Positions 1 through 7,819 are shown, counted from the first letter of the stretch. The stretch is DNA of 27,683 nucleotides from Bacillota bacterium (GCA_030705695.1 JAUZPX010000006.1:1-27683), one strand, 5' to 3'. Notes: generated by a model not told the origin, from the sequence alone. Made by a program: numbers and translations.

Positions 1-30
1 TAAAATTTTATGGTATGCAGTTCAAATTTA

Positions 31-1179
31 TTATAAACTAAACAAATACTGCATCATTAGCTTAAATACACATCCAAAAGATATTGGTTTAATGCTCCCT
101 ACGGTAACAATCGGATATTCAGCTAACGTGTCATTTTTTAGAATATACTTTACCGTTCCGACCTTCTGCCCGTTTTTAACAGGGGCCGTAACGGAATCAT
201 TATACTCAACCTTGCATTTTATGTCTTTGTCTTCACCCTTTGATACAAGGAAACCGCTTCCGATTTTGCAATCAGTATTTACTTCTGTTTGCATGCCGTT
301 TGTTACTTTTATCGGATGAAGTGAGCCTTGAGGCAATTGCGGTTGAGAAACCGCAAAATTAGCAAAACCGTAATCGAGAAGCGTTGCGGCATCTTTGAAA
401 CGCTCAGTTCCTGTCTTTGAGCCAAGTACAACAGCAATAAGGTTCATACCGTTTCTTGTTGCGGTTGCGCTTATACAGCTTCCCGCTTTGCCTGTTGTAC
501 CTGTCTTAAGCCCTGTAATTCCATTATAAGATTTGAGTAATTTATTTGTATTAACAATTTGTGTTTTTCCGCCACGCAATGTATCCATCCAAATTGTTGA
601 ATATTTAAAAATACCTTTGTGCTTTATAAGTTCTTTCGACATAACGGCAACATCATAAGCACTTGTAACATGACCGTCCTCATCAAGCCCGTTACAGTTT
701 TTAAAAACAGTCTCTTTCATACCAAGCTTTTTTGCCTTATTGTTCATTGCCGCAACAAAACCGTCTTCAGAACCGTCAATATACTCAGCAAGTGCCACAG
801 CAGCGTCATTTGCGGAAGCAACAACGGTGGCTTTTATCATATCGTCAACTGTCATTTTTTCGCCCGGTGCAAGCCAAATGTCTGAGCCACCCATCGAAGA
901 AGCATGAGCACTTGCAGTAACTTCATCCGTTAAATGGATTTTACCCGAATCCAAGGCCTCAAACACCAAAAGCAATGTCATTACTTTGGTAATTGAAGCA
1001 CAAGCACGAACTTCATGCGAATTCTTATCATACAGGACTTTTCCTGTAGTGGCTTCAATTAGCACTTCCGAAGGAGATGTTGTTTCTTTTTCGCTTAACG
1101 CACACACATTCGGAACATAAATCATAATGATCATACACAGACAAAGAACAAAACATACAAATATCCTTATTAACCTCAT
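31..1179 (-). CDS. dacF: D-alanyl-D-alanine carboxypeptidase (DacF-type penicillin-binding protein)
   Basis: Low-molecular-mass penicillin-binding protein that trims the terminal D-Ala from peptidoglycan stem peptides outside the cell. The 382-residue product shows the three serine-peptidase S11 motifs: S62-I-T-K65, S122-A-N124 and K225-T-G227. Residues 1-28 form a hydrophobic signal peptide ending near NVCA. The last 15 or so residues look like the amphipathic membrane-anchoring tail of this family. An upstream in-frame ATG at 1197 would add six residues. I prefer the ATG at 1177-1179 because GGGAGG (1188-1193) sits about 8 nt before it, whereas the longer start would lie upstream of that site. 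It follows ispF and is probably read through from ispD-ispF. The SD is part of a 14-bp hairpin (separate entry). The dacF symbol rather than dacB is a judgement from the sporulation context; the family call itself is secure. Confidence 0.93.
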   Translation of the reverse strand: MRLIRIFVCFVLCLCMIIMIYVPNVCALSEKETTSPSEVLIEATTGKVLYDKNSHEVRACASITKVMTLLLVFEALDSGKIHLTDEVTASAHASSMGGSDIWLAPGEKMTVDDMIKATVVASANDAAVALAEYIDGSEDGFVAAMNNKAKKLGMKETVFKNCNGLDEDGHVTSAYDVAVMSKELIKHKGIFKYSTIWMDTLRGGKTQIVNTNKLLKSYNGITGLKTGTTGKAGSCISATATRNGMNLIAVVLGSKTGTERFKDAATLLDYGFANFAVSQPQLPQGSLHPIKVTNGMQTEVNTDCKIGSGFLVSKGEDKDIKCKVEYNDSVTAPVKNGQKVGTVKYILKNDTLAEYPIVTVGSIKPISFGCVFKLMMQYLFSL

Positions 1180-1187
1180 AAAAATAT

Positions 1188-1224
1188 CCTCCCACATAGG
1201 TGATAATAATACCTATGCAGGAGG
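1188..1224 (-). promoter_or_regulatory. Hairpin enclosing the dacF Shine-Dalgarno site
   Basis: In the minus-strand RNA, CCUCCUGCAUAGGU (from 1224-1211) pairs over all 14 positions, with two G-U wobbles, with ACCUAUGUGGGAGG (from 1201-1188). The loop is the 9-nt AUUAUUAUC. The 3' arm ends in GGGAGG, the dacF SD, and is followed by AUAUUUUU and the AUG. The structure could hide the SD (translational control), or act as an attenuator/terminator for ispF because of the U-run, or both. The pairing is seen directly; the function is inferred. Confidence 0.7.
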
Positions 1225-1263
1225 CTTTGCAGATAGTCCAAGGTTAAATAAACTTGTTTATTT

Positions 1264-1734
1264 TTATTTTGTAACAAGGCAAACAGCATGAGCAGCAATG
1301 CCTTCCCCACTGCCTGTAAATCCAAGATGCTCCTCAGTCGTTGCTTTAACGTTTATCTGATCTAATTTTATGTTGCAGGCTTTTGCTATATTTTCACGCA
1401 TTTCATCAATAAAAGGCTTTAATTTCGGAGCCTGGGCAATTACAGTTGAATCAATATTTTGAATTTGATAACCATTATCATTTATTAATGCTACAACGTT
1501 TTTTAGCAGCTCTATACTGTCAGCGTTTTTATATTTTTCTTTAGTATCGGGAAAATGCTTACCAATATCACCAAGCGCACAGGAGCCAAGCAGAGCATCC
1601 ATTATTGCATGTAAAAGAACATCGGCATCAGAATGGCCGAGAAGTCCCTTTTCAAACGGAATACAAACTCCGCCTAAAATCAGCTTTCTGCCTTCAACAA
1701 GCCTGTGTACATCGTATCCGTGACCCATTCTCAT
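1264..1734 (-). CDS. ispF: 2-C-methyl-D-erythritol 2,4-cyclodiphosphate synthase
   Basis: Fifth step of the non-mevalonate (MEP) isoprenoid pathway: cyclises CDP-methylerythritol phosphate to MEcPP with release of CMP. The 156-residue length is typical. The metal ligands are visible as D8-V-H10 and H42 in the GHSDADVLLHA segment, and the family signature TTEEHLGFTG lies at 132-141. The ATG overlaps the ispD stop as ATGA (1731-1734), so translation is coupled. ispE, encoding the enzyme acting between IspD and IspF, is elsewhere in this window (24.8-25.7 kb). M3 is a possible alternative start, but the ATGA overlap favours M1. Confidence 0.97.
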   Translation of the reverse strand: MRMGHGYDVHRLVEGRKLILGGVCIPFEKGLLGHSDADVLLHAIMDALLGSCALGDIGKHFPDTKEKYKNADSIELLKNVVALINDNGYQIQNIDSTVIAQAPKLKPFIDEMRENIAKACNIKLDQINVKATTEEHLGFTGSGEGIAAHAVCLVTK

Positions 1735-2429
1735 GTATGCTCCCTCGCTTTCAAAATACTTTCAGCATATAAAATATCTGAAGGTGTTGTTATTTTAATA
1801 TTCGTCGGGCTGCTCAAGGTTACATACACCTTTTCGCCGATTGATTCAATTAACGCGCAGTCATCGGTTACTTGAATGCCGTTTTCCTCAGCACAATGCA
1901 TTGCTTTTAAATACAGTTCTTTTTCAAATACTTGCGGTGTCGCAACAGCACGCAAAGTGTTTCTGTCGACTGTCTTTAAAATTTCACCGTTTTGCGCAAC
2001 TTCTTTAATTGTATCGACAACAGGATACCCAAGCGTAGCCGCATTTAACTTAATTGCCTCGGAAATAACTCGGTTTATATCTTCATTTAACACAAGCGGT
2101 CTTGCGCCGTCATGTATTGCGAAATGCGTTGATTGTTTATCGGTTACTTTAATGCCGTTTTTAACAGATTCAAAACGATTTTCACCGCCGATTACTATTT
2201 TTTTAACTTTTTCATAGCAATTCAAATCAACAATATTTGAGATCTCTTTTATAATATCTTCTCTGCAAACAATAATAATTTCGTCAATTTGTTCGCAATT
2301 CTCAAATACTTCAATTGTAAAAGAAATAAGCGGCTTATTAAGCAGAGGAATAAGCTGTTTGGAAATGCTCATACCCATTCGGCTTGATGAACCTGCCGCA
2401 ACAATAACGGCTGAAACAAACGGTTTCAT
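1731..2429 (-). CDS. ispD: 2-C-methyl-D-erythritol 4-phosphate cytidylyltransferase
   Basis: Third step of the MEP pathway: transfers CMP from CTP to methylerythritol 4-phosphate. The 232-residue protein has the nucleotidyltransferase start AAGSSSRMG (11-19) with K24, then HDGARP (106-111), TPQ (164-166), TDD (188-190) and TNIKITTP (209-216). All are in the order expected for IspD rather than for a ribitol-5-phosphate cytidylyltransferase, although those enzymes are related. A GAGG site lies about 5 nt before the ATG. It is the first gene of ispD-ispF-dacF. The 59-nt spacer behind the Vor operon holds a stem-loop and a TATAAT on the minus strand. Confidence 0.95.
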   Translation of the reverse strand: MKPFVSAVIVAAGSSSRMGMSISKQLIPLLNKPLISFTIEVFENCEQIDEIIIVCREDIIKEISNIVDLNCYEKVKKIVIGGENRFESVKNGIKVTDKQSTHFAIHDGARPLVLNEDINRVISEAIKLNAATLGYPVVDTIKEVAQNGEILKTVDRNTLRAVATPQVFEKELYLKAMHCAEENGIQVTDDCALIESIGEKVYVTLSSPTNIKITTPSDILYAESILKAREHT

Positions 2430-2457
2430 ATTATCCTCACTTTTAAAATTATAAACG

Positions 2458-2483
2458 AATGCAGACGAAAAATCGCCTGCATT
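2458..2483 (-). terminator. Stem-loop after the Vor operon (weak terminator)
   Basis: AATGCAG (2458-2464) and CTGCATT (2477-2483) frame an inner CGA/TCG pair with a 4-nt loop. In minus-strand RNA the A/C position becomes a G-U pair, giving 11 continuous base pairs. The minus-strand tail CGUUUAUAAUUUU is only moderately U-rich, so some read-through into ispD is likely. A TATAAT follows at 2448-2453, without a good -35 box. Confidence 0.5.
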
Positions 2484-2488
2484 TTTTA

Positions 2489-3019
2489 TTAACTATTCAT
2501 TCCAAGCTCAAGTGCTTTTTTATTAGCTTCAATAAGATGCGCTTTTTTTGCAGGAACACATTTTTCTACTGCCTTATACAGTGCCTCTTCACTTGAGAAG
2601 CCAAATTCTTTAAAAAGTTTGCCAATCAAAATAATATTCGCTAAGCCTTTTAATCCGTTCTCTTCTGCAAGTGCAGAAGCAGGTACATAAGATACTTTTA
2701 CGTCATCACGTTCAACTTTTTTGTTAATAAGTGAGCTTTCAACTATAACAATACCGCCAGGTTCTACACTGTTAATAAATTTATCAAACGAAGGACCGTT
2801 CATAGCGATAAAAACATTAGGAGTTGTAACAAGCGGAGAACCGATTGCTTTATCGGAAATGCATATGCTGCAATTTGCTGTACCGCCGCGCATTTCTGGA
2901 CCGTATGAGGGTAGCCATGAGATCTCTTTTCCGTCAATCAACCCAGAATAAGCAACGATTTTACCTGCAAAAAGGATACCTTGACCGCCGAATCCGGCAA
3001 TTACCATGTTCAAACTCAT
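2489..3019 (-). CDS. 2-oxoacid:ferredoxin oxidoreductase, gamma subunit
   Basis: Gamma (catalytic-domain) subunit of a CoA-acylating 2-oxoacid:ferredoxin oxidoreductase of the Vor/Kor type; it helps bind CoA and completes the heterotetramer. The 176-residue protein has the family hallmark GFGGQG at 9-14 and the PSYGPEMRGGTANC segment at 37-50. The ATG overlaps the beta-subunit stop as ATGA (3016-3019). It is the last gene of the operon and is followed by a stem-loop. The name vorC would follow from the neighbouring VorB-like subunit, but substrate specificity cannot be read from this subunit. Confidence 0.93.
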   Translation of the reverse strand: MSLNMVIAGFGGQGILFAGKIVAYSGLIDGKEISWLPSYGPEMRGGTANCSICISDKAIGSPLVTTPNVFIAMNGPSFDKFINSVEPGGIVIVESSLINKKVERDDVKVSYVPASALAEENGLKGLANIILIGKLFKEFGFSSEEALYKAVEKCVPAKKAHLIEANKKALELGMNS

Positions 3020-3771
3020 TTAAGTCTATCCCCTTTCTCGCCGTCTTTATAAACACCAAGCGGATAGTACGGAAGCATGTTTTCCTGCAACCACTTTACA
3101 GCTTCAACAGGTGTAAGACCCCAGTTAGTCGGGCATGTAGACACGACTTCAATTATTGAAAAGCCTTTTTTATCTATCTGATTTTGGAAGCCTTTTTTAA
3201 TGGCTTTCTTTGCAAGATTAACGTTTTTAACACTGTCAACAGAAACTCTCTGAGCAAGAGCCACGCCGTCAAGAGTAGATAAAAGCTCGCAAACACGAAT
3301 CGGATAGCCTGCTGAATCTACATCTCTTCCGTAAGGAGTTGTCTGAGTAACTTGATTCGGCAGAGTTGTCGGAGCCATTTGTCCGCCTGTCATGCCGTAA
3401 ATTGCATTATTTATAAAGATAATTGTAATATTTTCGCCTCTTGTTGCAGCATGAATTGTTTCTGCGGTGCCTATCGCCGCTAAATCGCCGTCACCTTGAT
3501 ATGTAAAGACGATATTGTCAGGTTTTGCTCTTTTTATTCCTGTTGCAACAGCAGGAGCTCTTCCGTGCGGAGCTTGAATCATATCGCAGGCAAAGAAGTC
3601 ATATGCCATAACAGCACAGCCTACAGGAGCAACACCGACGGTTTTGCCTTGTATATCAAGTTCATCCATGACCTCGGCAACAAGTCTATGTACTATTCCA
3701 TGGGTGCAACCGGGACAATAGCTTAAAGTTACGTCAAGAAGTGATTTTGGTCTGTCAAATACAATTGCCAT
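3016..3771 (-). CDS. 2-oxoacid:ferredoxin oxidoreductase, beta (TPP-binding) subunit
   Basis: Binds thiamine pyrophosphate and decarboxylates the 2-oxoacid, passing electrons to an Fe-S cluster. In the 251-residue product, CPGCTHG (19-25) matches the conserved N-terminal cysteine motif, and the TPP signature runs from GDGD (93-96) to NN (121-122). The C-terminal CPTNWG is typical of VorA-like beta subunits. An upstream ATG at 3807 would give a 12-residue extension overlapping the alpha gene by 37 nt. I chose the ATG at 3771 because it overlaps the alpha stop as TAATG and has GGAGGG (3781-3786) about 9 nt upstream. Likely product of oxidation is an acyl-CoA plus CO2. Confidence 0.93.
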   Translation of the reverse strand: MAIVFDRPKSLLDVTLSYCPGCTHGIVHRLVAEVMDELDIQGKTVGVAPVGCAVMAYDFFACDMIQAPHGRAPAVATGIKRAKPDNIVFTYQGDGDLAAIGTAETIHAATRGENITIIFINNAIYGMTGGQMAPTTLPNQVTQTTPYGRDVDSAGYPIRVCELLSTLDGVALAQRVSVDSVKNVNLAKKAIKKGFQNQIDKKGFSIIEVVSTCPTNWGLTPVEAVKWLQENMLPYYPLGVYKDGEKGDRLK

Positions 3772-4832
3772 TATTTCGCACCCTCCAATATTTTGATTTC
3801 TTCGCATATTTCAGCAGGAGTTGGGATGATTCCGCCTGTTCTGCCGTAAAAATTAACCGGCTTGCTGCAATTAATCGAAAGCTTAACATCGTCAATCATC
3901 TGACCCATGCTCATTTCAACGCAAAGGAACTGCTTAGCTGTCTTTGCGACTTTTTGAACAATATTTGTAGGGAATGGCCACAAGGTAATTGGACGAACCA
4001 TTCCTGCTTTAATTCCCTGTGCCCTTGCTAAATCAACTGCACTGTGTGCAACTCTTGCAGAAGCACCGTATGCAACGACAACGATATCTGCATCGTCTGT
4101 TAAATACTCTTCGGCGCGTTGCTCTGTTTGTTTAATATTTTCATAACGTTCAAAACGTGCTTTAACACGGGATTCCAAATCATTCGGTGTAAGATACAGT
4201 GAATTTACAACATTTCTTTCACGTTTAAACTCGTGTCCGTCTACAGCCCATGTTTTAGGAGCTGCTTGCGTTTCGGTTGCTTCTGGAAGCTCAACAGGCT
4301 CCATCATCTGGCCAAGCATACCGTCAGCAAGTATCATTGCTGGCATACGGTATTTATCGCCTAAATCAAATGCTGTAGAAACAAGATTCACCATCTCTTG
4401 TACTGTTGCTGGAGCAAAAACAAGAATATGGAAATCACCGTGACCAAGTGCTCTTGTTGCCTGCCAATAATCAGCCTGTGACGGCTGAATTCCGCCAAGA
4501 CCGGGGCCGCCTCTTTGAACATTTATAATCAGAGCAGGAACATCTGAACCTGCCATATATGAAATTGCTTCGGTTTTTAAGCTGATTCCCGGGGAAGATG
4601 ACGATGTCATCGCACGGACACCTGCGGCAGAAGCTCCCAAGACCATATTTGCTGCTGCAATTTCAGATTCAGCTTGTAAGTATGTACCTCCGATTTTCGG
4701 CATTTTCTTGCTCATATATGCAGCAAGTTCAGTCTGCGGTGTGATCGGATAACCAAAAAAATGACGACAACCAGCTTGAATTGCGGCTTCGGCAAGAGCC
4801 TCATTGCCTTTCATTAAAAATCTTTCAGCCAT
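3771..4832 (-). CDS. vorB: 2-oxoacid (3-methyl-2-oxobutanoate):ferredoxin oxidoreductase, alpha subunit VorB
   Basis: Alpha subunit (353 residues) of a ferredoxin-linked 2-oxoacid dehydrogenase, cytoplasmic. Visible motifs are GYPITPQTE (27-35), the Glu-bearing QAESEIAA (53-60) that contacts the TPP ring, TSSSSPG (76-82) and the glycine-rich GGPGLGGIQPSQADY. The overall pattern is the one usually annotated VorB in Clostridia, acting on branched-chain 2-oxoacids from valine, leucine and isoleucine. The related 2-oxoglutarate enzyme (KorA) cannot be excluded by eye. GAAAGGAAAG precedes the ATG. Order in the operon is ferredoxin, alpha, beta, gamma, the standard four-subunit set. Confidence 0.9.
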   Translation of the reverse strand: MAERFLMKGNEALAEAAIQAGCRHFFGYPITPQTELAAYMSKKMPKIGGTYLQAESEIAAANMVLGASAAGVRAMTSSSSPGISLKTEAISYMAGSDVPALIINVQRGGPGLGGIQPSQADYWQATRALGHGDFHILVFAPATVQEMVNLVSTAFDLGDKYRMPAMILADGMLGQMMEPVELPEATETQAAPKTWAVDGHEFKRERNVVNSLYLTPNDLESRVKARFERYENIKQTEQRAEEYLTDDADIVVVAYGASARVAHSAVDLARAQGIKAGMVRPITLWPFPTNIVQKVAKTAKQFLCVEMSMGQMIDDVKLSINCSKPVNFYGRTGGIIPTPAEICEEIKILEGAK

Positions 4833-4850
4833 ATTAATTTCTTTCCTTTC

Positions 4851-5057
4851 TTATCTCTCCACAATTATGGCGCAATCCGGGCACATAATGGCGCAGGATG
4901 TGCAACCTGTACAAGCGCTTTCATCAAGCAGCTCAGCAGGGTGATAGCCTTTTTCATTTATTCTTTGTATAGAAAGAGCAATAATCTTTTTCGGACATGC
5001 GTTTACACACATTTCACAGCCCTTACATACATTTTCTCTTATAATGATTTTCGGCAT
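4851..5057 (-). CDS. 2x[4Fe-4S] ferredoxin-type subunit of the 2-oxoacid oxidoreductase
   Basis: Small 68-residue dicluster ferredoxin. Cysteines 11, 14, 17 and 21, and 49, 52, 55 and 59, form two CxxCxxCxxxCP motifs, enough for two 4Fe-4S clusters; C62 is extra. It serves as the delta subunit carrying electrons from the TPP site to soluble ferredoxin. It lies 18 nt before the alpha gene and 18 nt after the P-loop ATPase gene, so it belongs to the same transcript. The name vorD fits, but function beyond electron transfer is inferred from position. Confidence 0.93.
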   Translation of the reverse strand: MPKIIIRENVCKGCEMCVNACPKKIIALSIQRINEKGYHPAELLDESACTGCTSCAIMCPDCAIIVER

Positions 5058-5075
5058 AATTTCATCTCCTTATAT

Positions 5076-5744
5076 CTAAAATGGTGGTTTAACAAAAATG
5101 TCAATCGGATATAAATCCTTGATTTTATCGGAAAGCTGCTCCTGTAATTTTTTCGGAGCAGTTGTAGCGATTAAAGGCAATTCAAGCAATTTTGATGTTT
5201 CATTCGCAAAATCAAGCGACTGTAAAATCGTTTCTTCATTCGTATACATCTGTAAATGAGAATTGTTCACAATAGCTGTGGCACGTACTCTTGAAGCAGC
5301 CTCAATTTCACGCAGAAGTTCTGAAGCTTCTTGCGGCGTTTGCGTAAGATTACGATATTTATTGATTACATAATATACGGCAACATCCGGATTAGCATTG
5401 ATTTTCTCTGAAAATCTACTCAACGCTTTTGCTCCTGCATCATCACCGCCAACGTCAATTATAACATAATTTTGTCTGTTTGAAAATACAGAAACAATTT
5501 CCGGCGGAAGAGAAGGAACATCGAGATTTGTTCCCGCAAAACGAGGTGCAATTACGTTGATACCTTGTTTTGCAAGAAATTCTTTATAATCATGAGTTCT
5601 AAAATACGGATTTACAATATCAAGATCGGCAAGAATAACCTGCTTATGCTCTTTTGCCGCCTGTAAGGCAAGATTAATTGAAAAATTCGTTTTTCCGCAT
5701 CCGTAATGACCGTAAATTATAGTAAATTGTTGTAAATTAATCAT
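5076..5744 (-). CDS. P-loop ATPase, CobQ/MinD/ParA-like, unknown role
   Basis: A 222-residue SIMIBI-type nucleotide-binding protein. The P-loop GHYGCGKT is at 12-19, a switch-like ADLDIVNPYFRT is at 39-50, and a Walker-B-like DVGGDD is at 97-102. The deviant Walker lysine of MinD/Mrp proteins (GKGG) is replaced by His here (GHYG), so it is not a standard MinD or Mrp/ApbC protein. Its ATG overlaps the metY stop as ATGA (5741-5744) and it runs directly into the ferredoxin subunit gene. The position suggests a helper for assembly or control of the Fe-S oxidoreductase, but that is inference. No membrane segment or CxxC scaffold motif is seen. Confidence 0.8.
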   Translation of the reverse strand: MINLQQFTIIYGHYGCGKTNFSINLALQAAKEHKQVILADLDIVNPYFRTHDYKEFLAKQGINVIAPRFAGTNLDVPSLPPEIVSVFSNRQNYVIIDVGGDDAGAKALSRFSEKINANPDVAVYYVINKYRNLTQTPQEASELLREIEAASRVRATAIVNNSHLQMYTNEETILQSLDFANETSKLLELPLIATTAPKKLQEQLSDKIKDLYPIDIFVKPPF

Positions 5745-7015
5745 ATTTTATCAAGAGCCTGCTTTAAATCATTTATAATATCGTCAACATATTCGATTCC
5801 TACAGATAGCCTAATTGAATTCGCTTTAATTCCTGCTTCAACTAATTGCTTGTCTGAAAGCTGACGGTGTGTTGTGCTTGCAGGATGCAAAATACCTGAA
5901 CGGGCATCTGCCACATGTACAACCATTGCAATCAACTTTAGGTTATCGATAAGTTTTTGGCAAGTTTCCTTATCACCCTTAACACCGAATGTTATAACTC
6001 CGCAAGTACCGTTTGGATAATATTTTTGAGCGATATTATAGTATTTGTTGCTTTTTAATCCAGGATACGTTACAAATTCAATTTTCGGATGATTTTCCAA
6101 AAATTCTGCAACTTGTTGAGCATTTTTGCAATGACGTTCTACTCTTAAAAATAAAGTTTCAAGCCCAAGGTTAAGTAAAAATGCGTTTTGCGGACTTTGC
6201 TGCGCACCGATATCTCTCATAAGATGCAGACGTGCTTTAGAAATATAAGCAGCATTTCCAAATGCTTCTGAATATATAATCCCATGGTATGATTCGTCAG
6301 GCTCTGTAAATGCAGGAAATTTACCGTTTGCAAAGTTGAATTTACCGCTGTCAACAATAACTCCGCCTAACGAAACAGCATGGCCGTCAAGATATTTCGA
6401 CGTTGAATGAACTACAATATCGGCTCCGTACTCAAACGGTTTGAAATTTACAGGCGTTGGAAATGTGTTATCAACAATAACCGGAACATCGTTTTGATGT
6501 GCAATTTTTGAAAACATCTCCACGTCAATAATATCTAATGATGGGTTAGAAATACTTTCAACATATACAGCTTTTGTATTTGATTTAAAAGATGCCATAA
6601 GCTGTTCAGCGGTAATATCAGGAGTAACAAAAGTAATATCGATTCCAAGATCTCTAAATGTTTTGTTAAAAAGATTAAAAGTACCGCCATATATTGCACT
6701 GCTGGAGATAACATGATCCCCTGCTTTGCAAAGATTAAGCATTGCAATTGTGATTGCCGCTTGACCTGAGGATGTAAGCATTGCGCCCACGCCGCCCTCT
6801 AAAGCAGCAATTTTCTTTTCAACTGCATCAAGTGTAGGATTAGCAAGACGTGTGTAGAAAAATCCTGATTCCTGCAAATCAAAAAGCTTGCCTACGGTTT
6901 CGGCAGATTCATATTTAAAAGTTGTGCTTTGGACAATAGGAAGAACCCTAGGCTCTCCTTCTTTTGGCTCATATCCGCCTTGAATGCAAGTTGTATTTAA
7001 ATGATAGTTATTCAT
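5741..7015 (-). CDS. metY: O-acetylhomoserine sulfhydrylase / Cys-Met metabolism PLP enzyme
   Basis: PLP enzyme of the Cys/Met family that makes homocysteine from O-acetylhomoserine and sulfide; relatives act as gamma-lyases. The 424-residue length fits MetY, which is longer than cystathionine enzymes (about 380-390). YTR at 54-56 and the PLP lysine K207 in HSTSKYLDGH are visible. An in-frame TTG at 7021 would add two residues. I choose the ATG at 7015, with AAAGG (7025-7029) upstream, because the TTG is too close to that site. It lies 15 nt after the zinc-ribbon gene and overlaps the ATPase gene by 4 nt. No SAM riboswitch or T-box is visible upstream. A methionine gamma-lyase-like activity cannot be excluded. 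Confidence 0.9.
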   Translation of the reverse strand: MNNYHLNTTCIQGGYEPKEGEPRVLPIVQSTTFKYESAETVGKLFDLQESGFFYTRLANPTLDAVEKKIAALEGGVGAMLTSSGQAAITIAMLNLCKAGDHVISSSAIYGGTFNLFNKTFRDLGIDITFVTPDITAEQLMASFKSNTKAVYVESISNPSLDIIDVEMFSKIAHQNDVPVIVDNTFPTPVNFKPFEYGADIVVHSTSKYLDGHAVSLGGVIVDSGKFNFANGKFPAFTEPDESYHGIIYSEAFGNAAYISKARLHLMRDIGAQQSPQNAFLLNLGLETLFLRVERHCKNAQQVAEFLENHPKIEFVTYPGLKSNKYYNIAQKYYPNGTCGVITFGVKGDKETCQKLIDNLKLIAMVVHVADARSGILHPASTTHRQLSDKQLVEAGIKANSIRLSVGIEYVDDIINDLKQALDKI

Positions 7016-7030
7016 AAGCAATCATCCTTT

Positions 7031-7627
7031 TTAAAATATAGATTTAATCAATCCGGTAATAGCATCAATACCGAAAATTATTCCGGCAGCTATTGCAAGA
7101 AACAGAACAATTGATATTGTTTTCCACAAAGAACGTTTGAAATGGCCCATATTGTCGTGAGCTTCCATCATTTCTCTGTCTTCATCTGAAATGTATTTAC
7201 CGTTTATTTTATATCTATTAGATGTTTCATCAATTGTTTCTTCAGGCATTTCCTGCAATTGAGATTCTTCATCAAATTCTTCACCCGAAAGAAGAGTGTC
7301 TTCGTCAGGTTTTATGGCATTAATGCCGATTAAAACATCATATGCGTCAGAATACGCAGGATACGGCACATAAATTCCTACCGTGGCAGTATCTATTCCA
7401 GTAACGGCAGAAGCCGATTGTTCTTTTTTTAATGGTCTTTCCACTGATGGAATACCGCAATCACTTAGTGCAGCAGAAACACGGCTACGCTCGTACCCAA
7501 ATGCTTTTAAGACAAAGACTTGATCATCTTCCTTCGGGCTGCGCATTCGTATATTCTTGCAATCGGGGCATAATTCCATACTTTCATCGTCAAATAAATG
7601 TTTGCAGGATGGGCAGTATTTCATCAT
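7031..7627 (-). CDS. Zinc-ribbon protein with DUF2007-like region and C-terminal membrane anchor
   Basis: Protein of 198 residues with unknown function. The N-terminus holds a zinc ribbon (C5, C8, C20, C23 in CPSC and CPDC). Residues of about 38-105 resemble a small DUF2007-type signal-transducing fold (inferred from pattern only). An acidic linker follows at about 110-135, and one hydrophobic segment at about 173-195 should anchor it, leaving most of the protein in the cytoplasm. A strong AGGAGGT (7633-7639) precedes tandem ATGs at 7627 and 7624; either could be used. It is the first gene of the metY-ATPase-Vor operon behind a sigma-A promoter. Its role in that pathway is not evident. Confidence 0.75.
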   Translation of the reverse strand: MMKYCPSCKHLFDDESMELCPDCKNIRMRSPKEDDQVFVLKAFGYERSRVSAALSDCGIPSVERPLKKEQSASAVTGIDTATVGIYVPYPAYSDAYDVLIGINAIKPDEDTLLSGEEFDEESQLQEMPEETIDETSNRYKINGKYISDEDREMMEAHDNMGHFKRSLWKTISIVLFLAIAAGIIFGIDAITGLIKSIF

Positions 7628-7682
7628 TCAGACCTCCTATCATTTAATTTTGTTTAAATATTTTTTTACCTGATTACCATAT

Positions 7683-7711
7683 ATAATAACAAAATTTAAT
7701 AAAAATTGCAA
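7683..7711 (-). promoter_or_regulatory. Sigma-A promoter of the zinc-ribbon/metY/Vor operon
   Basis: Reading on the minus strand, TTGCAA (7711-7706) is followed by exactly 17 nt and TATTAT (7688-7683). The distance to the first ATG is about 55 nt. Four of six positions match the -35 consensus and five of six the -10. No other good pair is seen in this spacer. Confidence 0.65.
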
Positions 7712-7769
7712 ATTAGGAATAGCAACATATATTTCCCATAGAATTGCTTAAAAACAGGCAAAAATGAAC

Positions 7770-7796
7770 AGGGATAGCCATATTTTGGCTATCCCT
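7770..7796 (-). terminator. Terminator of dpaA-dpaB
   Basis: A perfect 10-bp stem, AGGGATAGCC (7770-7779) and GGCTATCCCT (7787-7796), with a 7-nt loop. On the minus strand an A-tract precedes it and GTTCATTTTT follows. It separates the dpa genes from the downstream operon promoter at 7.7 kb. Confidence 0.75.
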
Positions 7797-7819
7797 TTAA
7801 AAAAATGCTGATAAATTAT

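Noticed and set aside
619..885. Open frame on the plus strand opposite dacF
   Set aside because: It lies wholly antisense to a well-supported gene and has no recognisable motif; the same applies to other antisense frames, such as those opposite addA, addB and recD2.
2448..2453. A promoter for ispD-ispF-dacF at the minus-strand TATAAT
   Set aside because: No acceptable -35 lies 16-18 nt upstream; noted only as a possible -10.
3771..4832. Naming the oxidoreductase KorA (2-oxoglutarate) instead of VorB
   Set aside because: The alpha-subunit sequence pattern fits the clostridial VorB type better, but substrate is not proven.
7640..7740. A SAM riboswitch or T-box controlling metY
   Set aside because: The leader before the first gene of the operon is short and AT-rich and shows no such conserved structure; the spacer before metY itself is only 15 nt.
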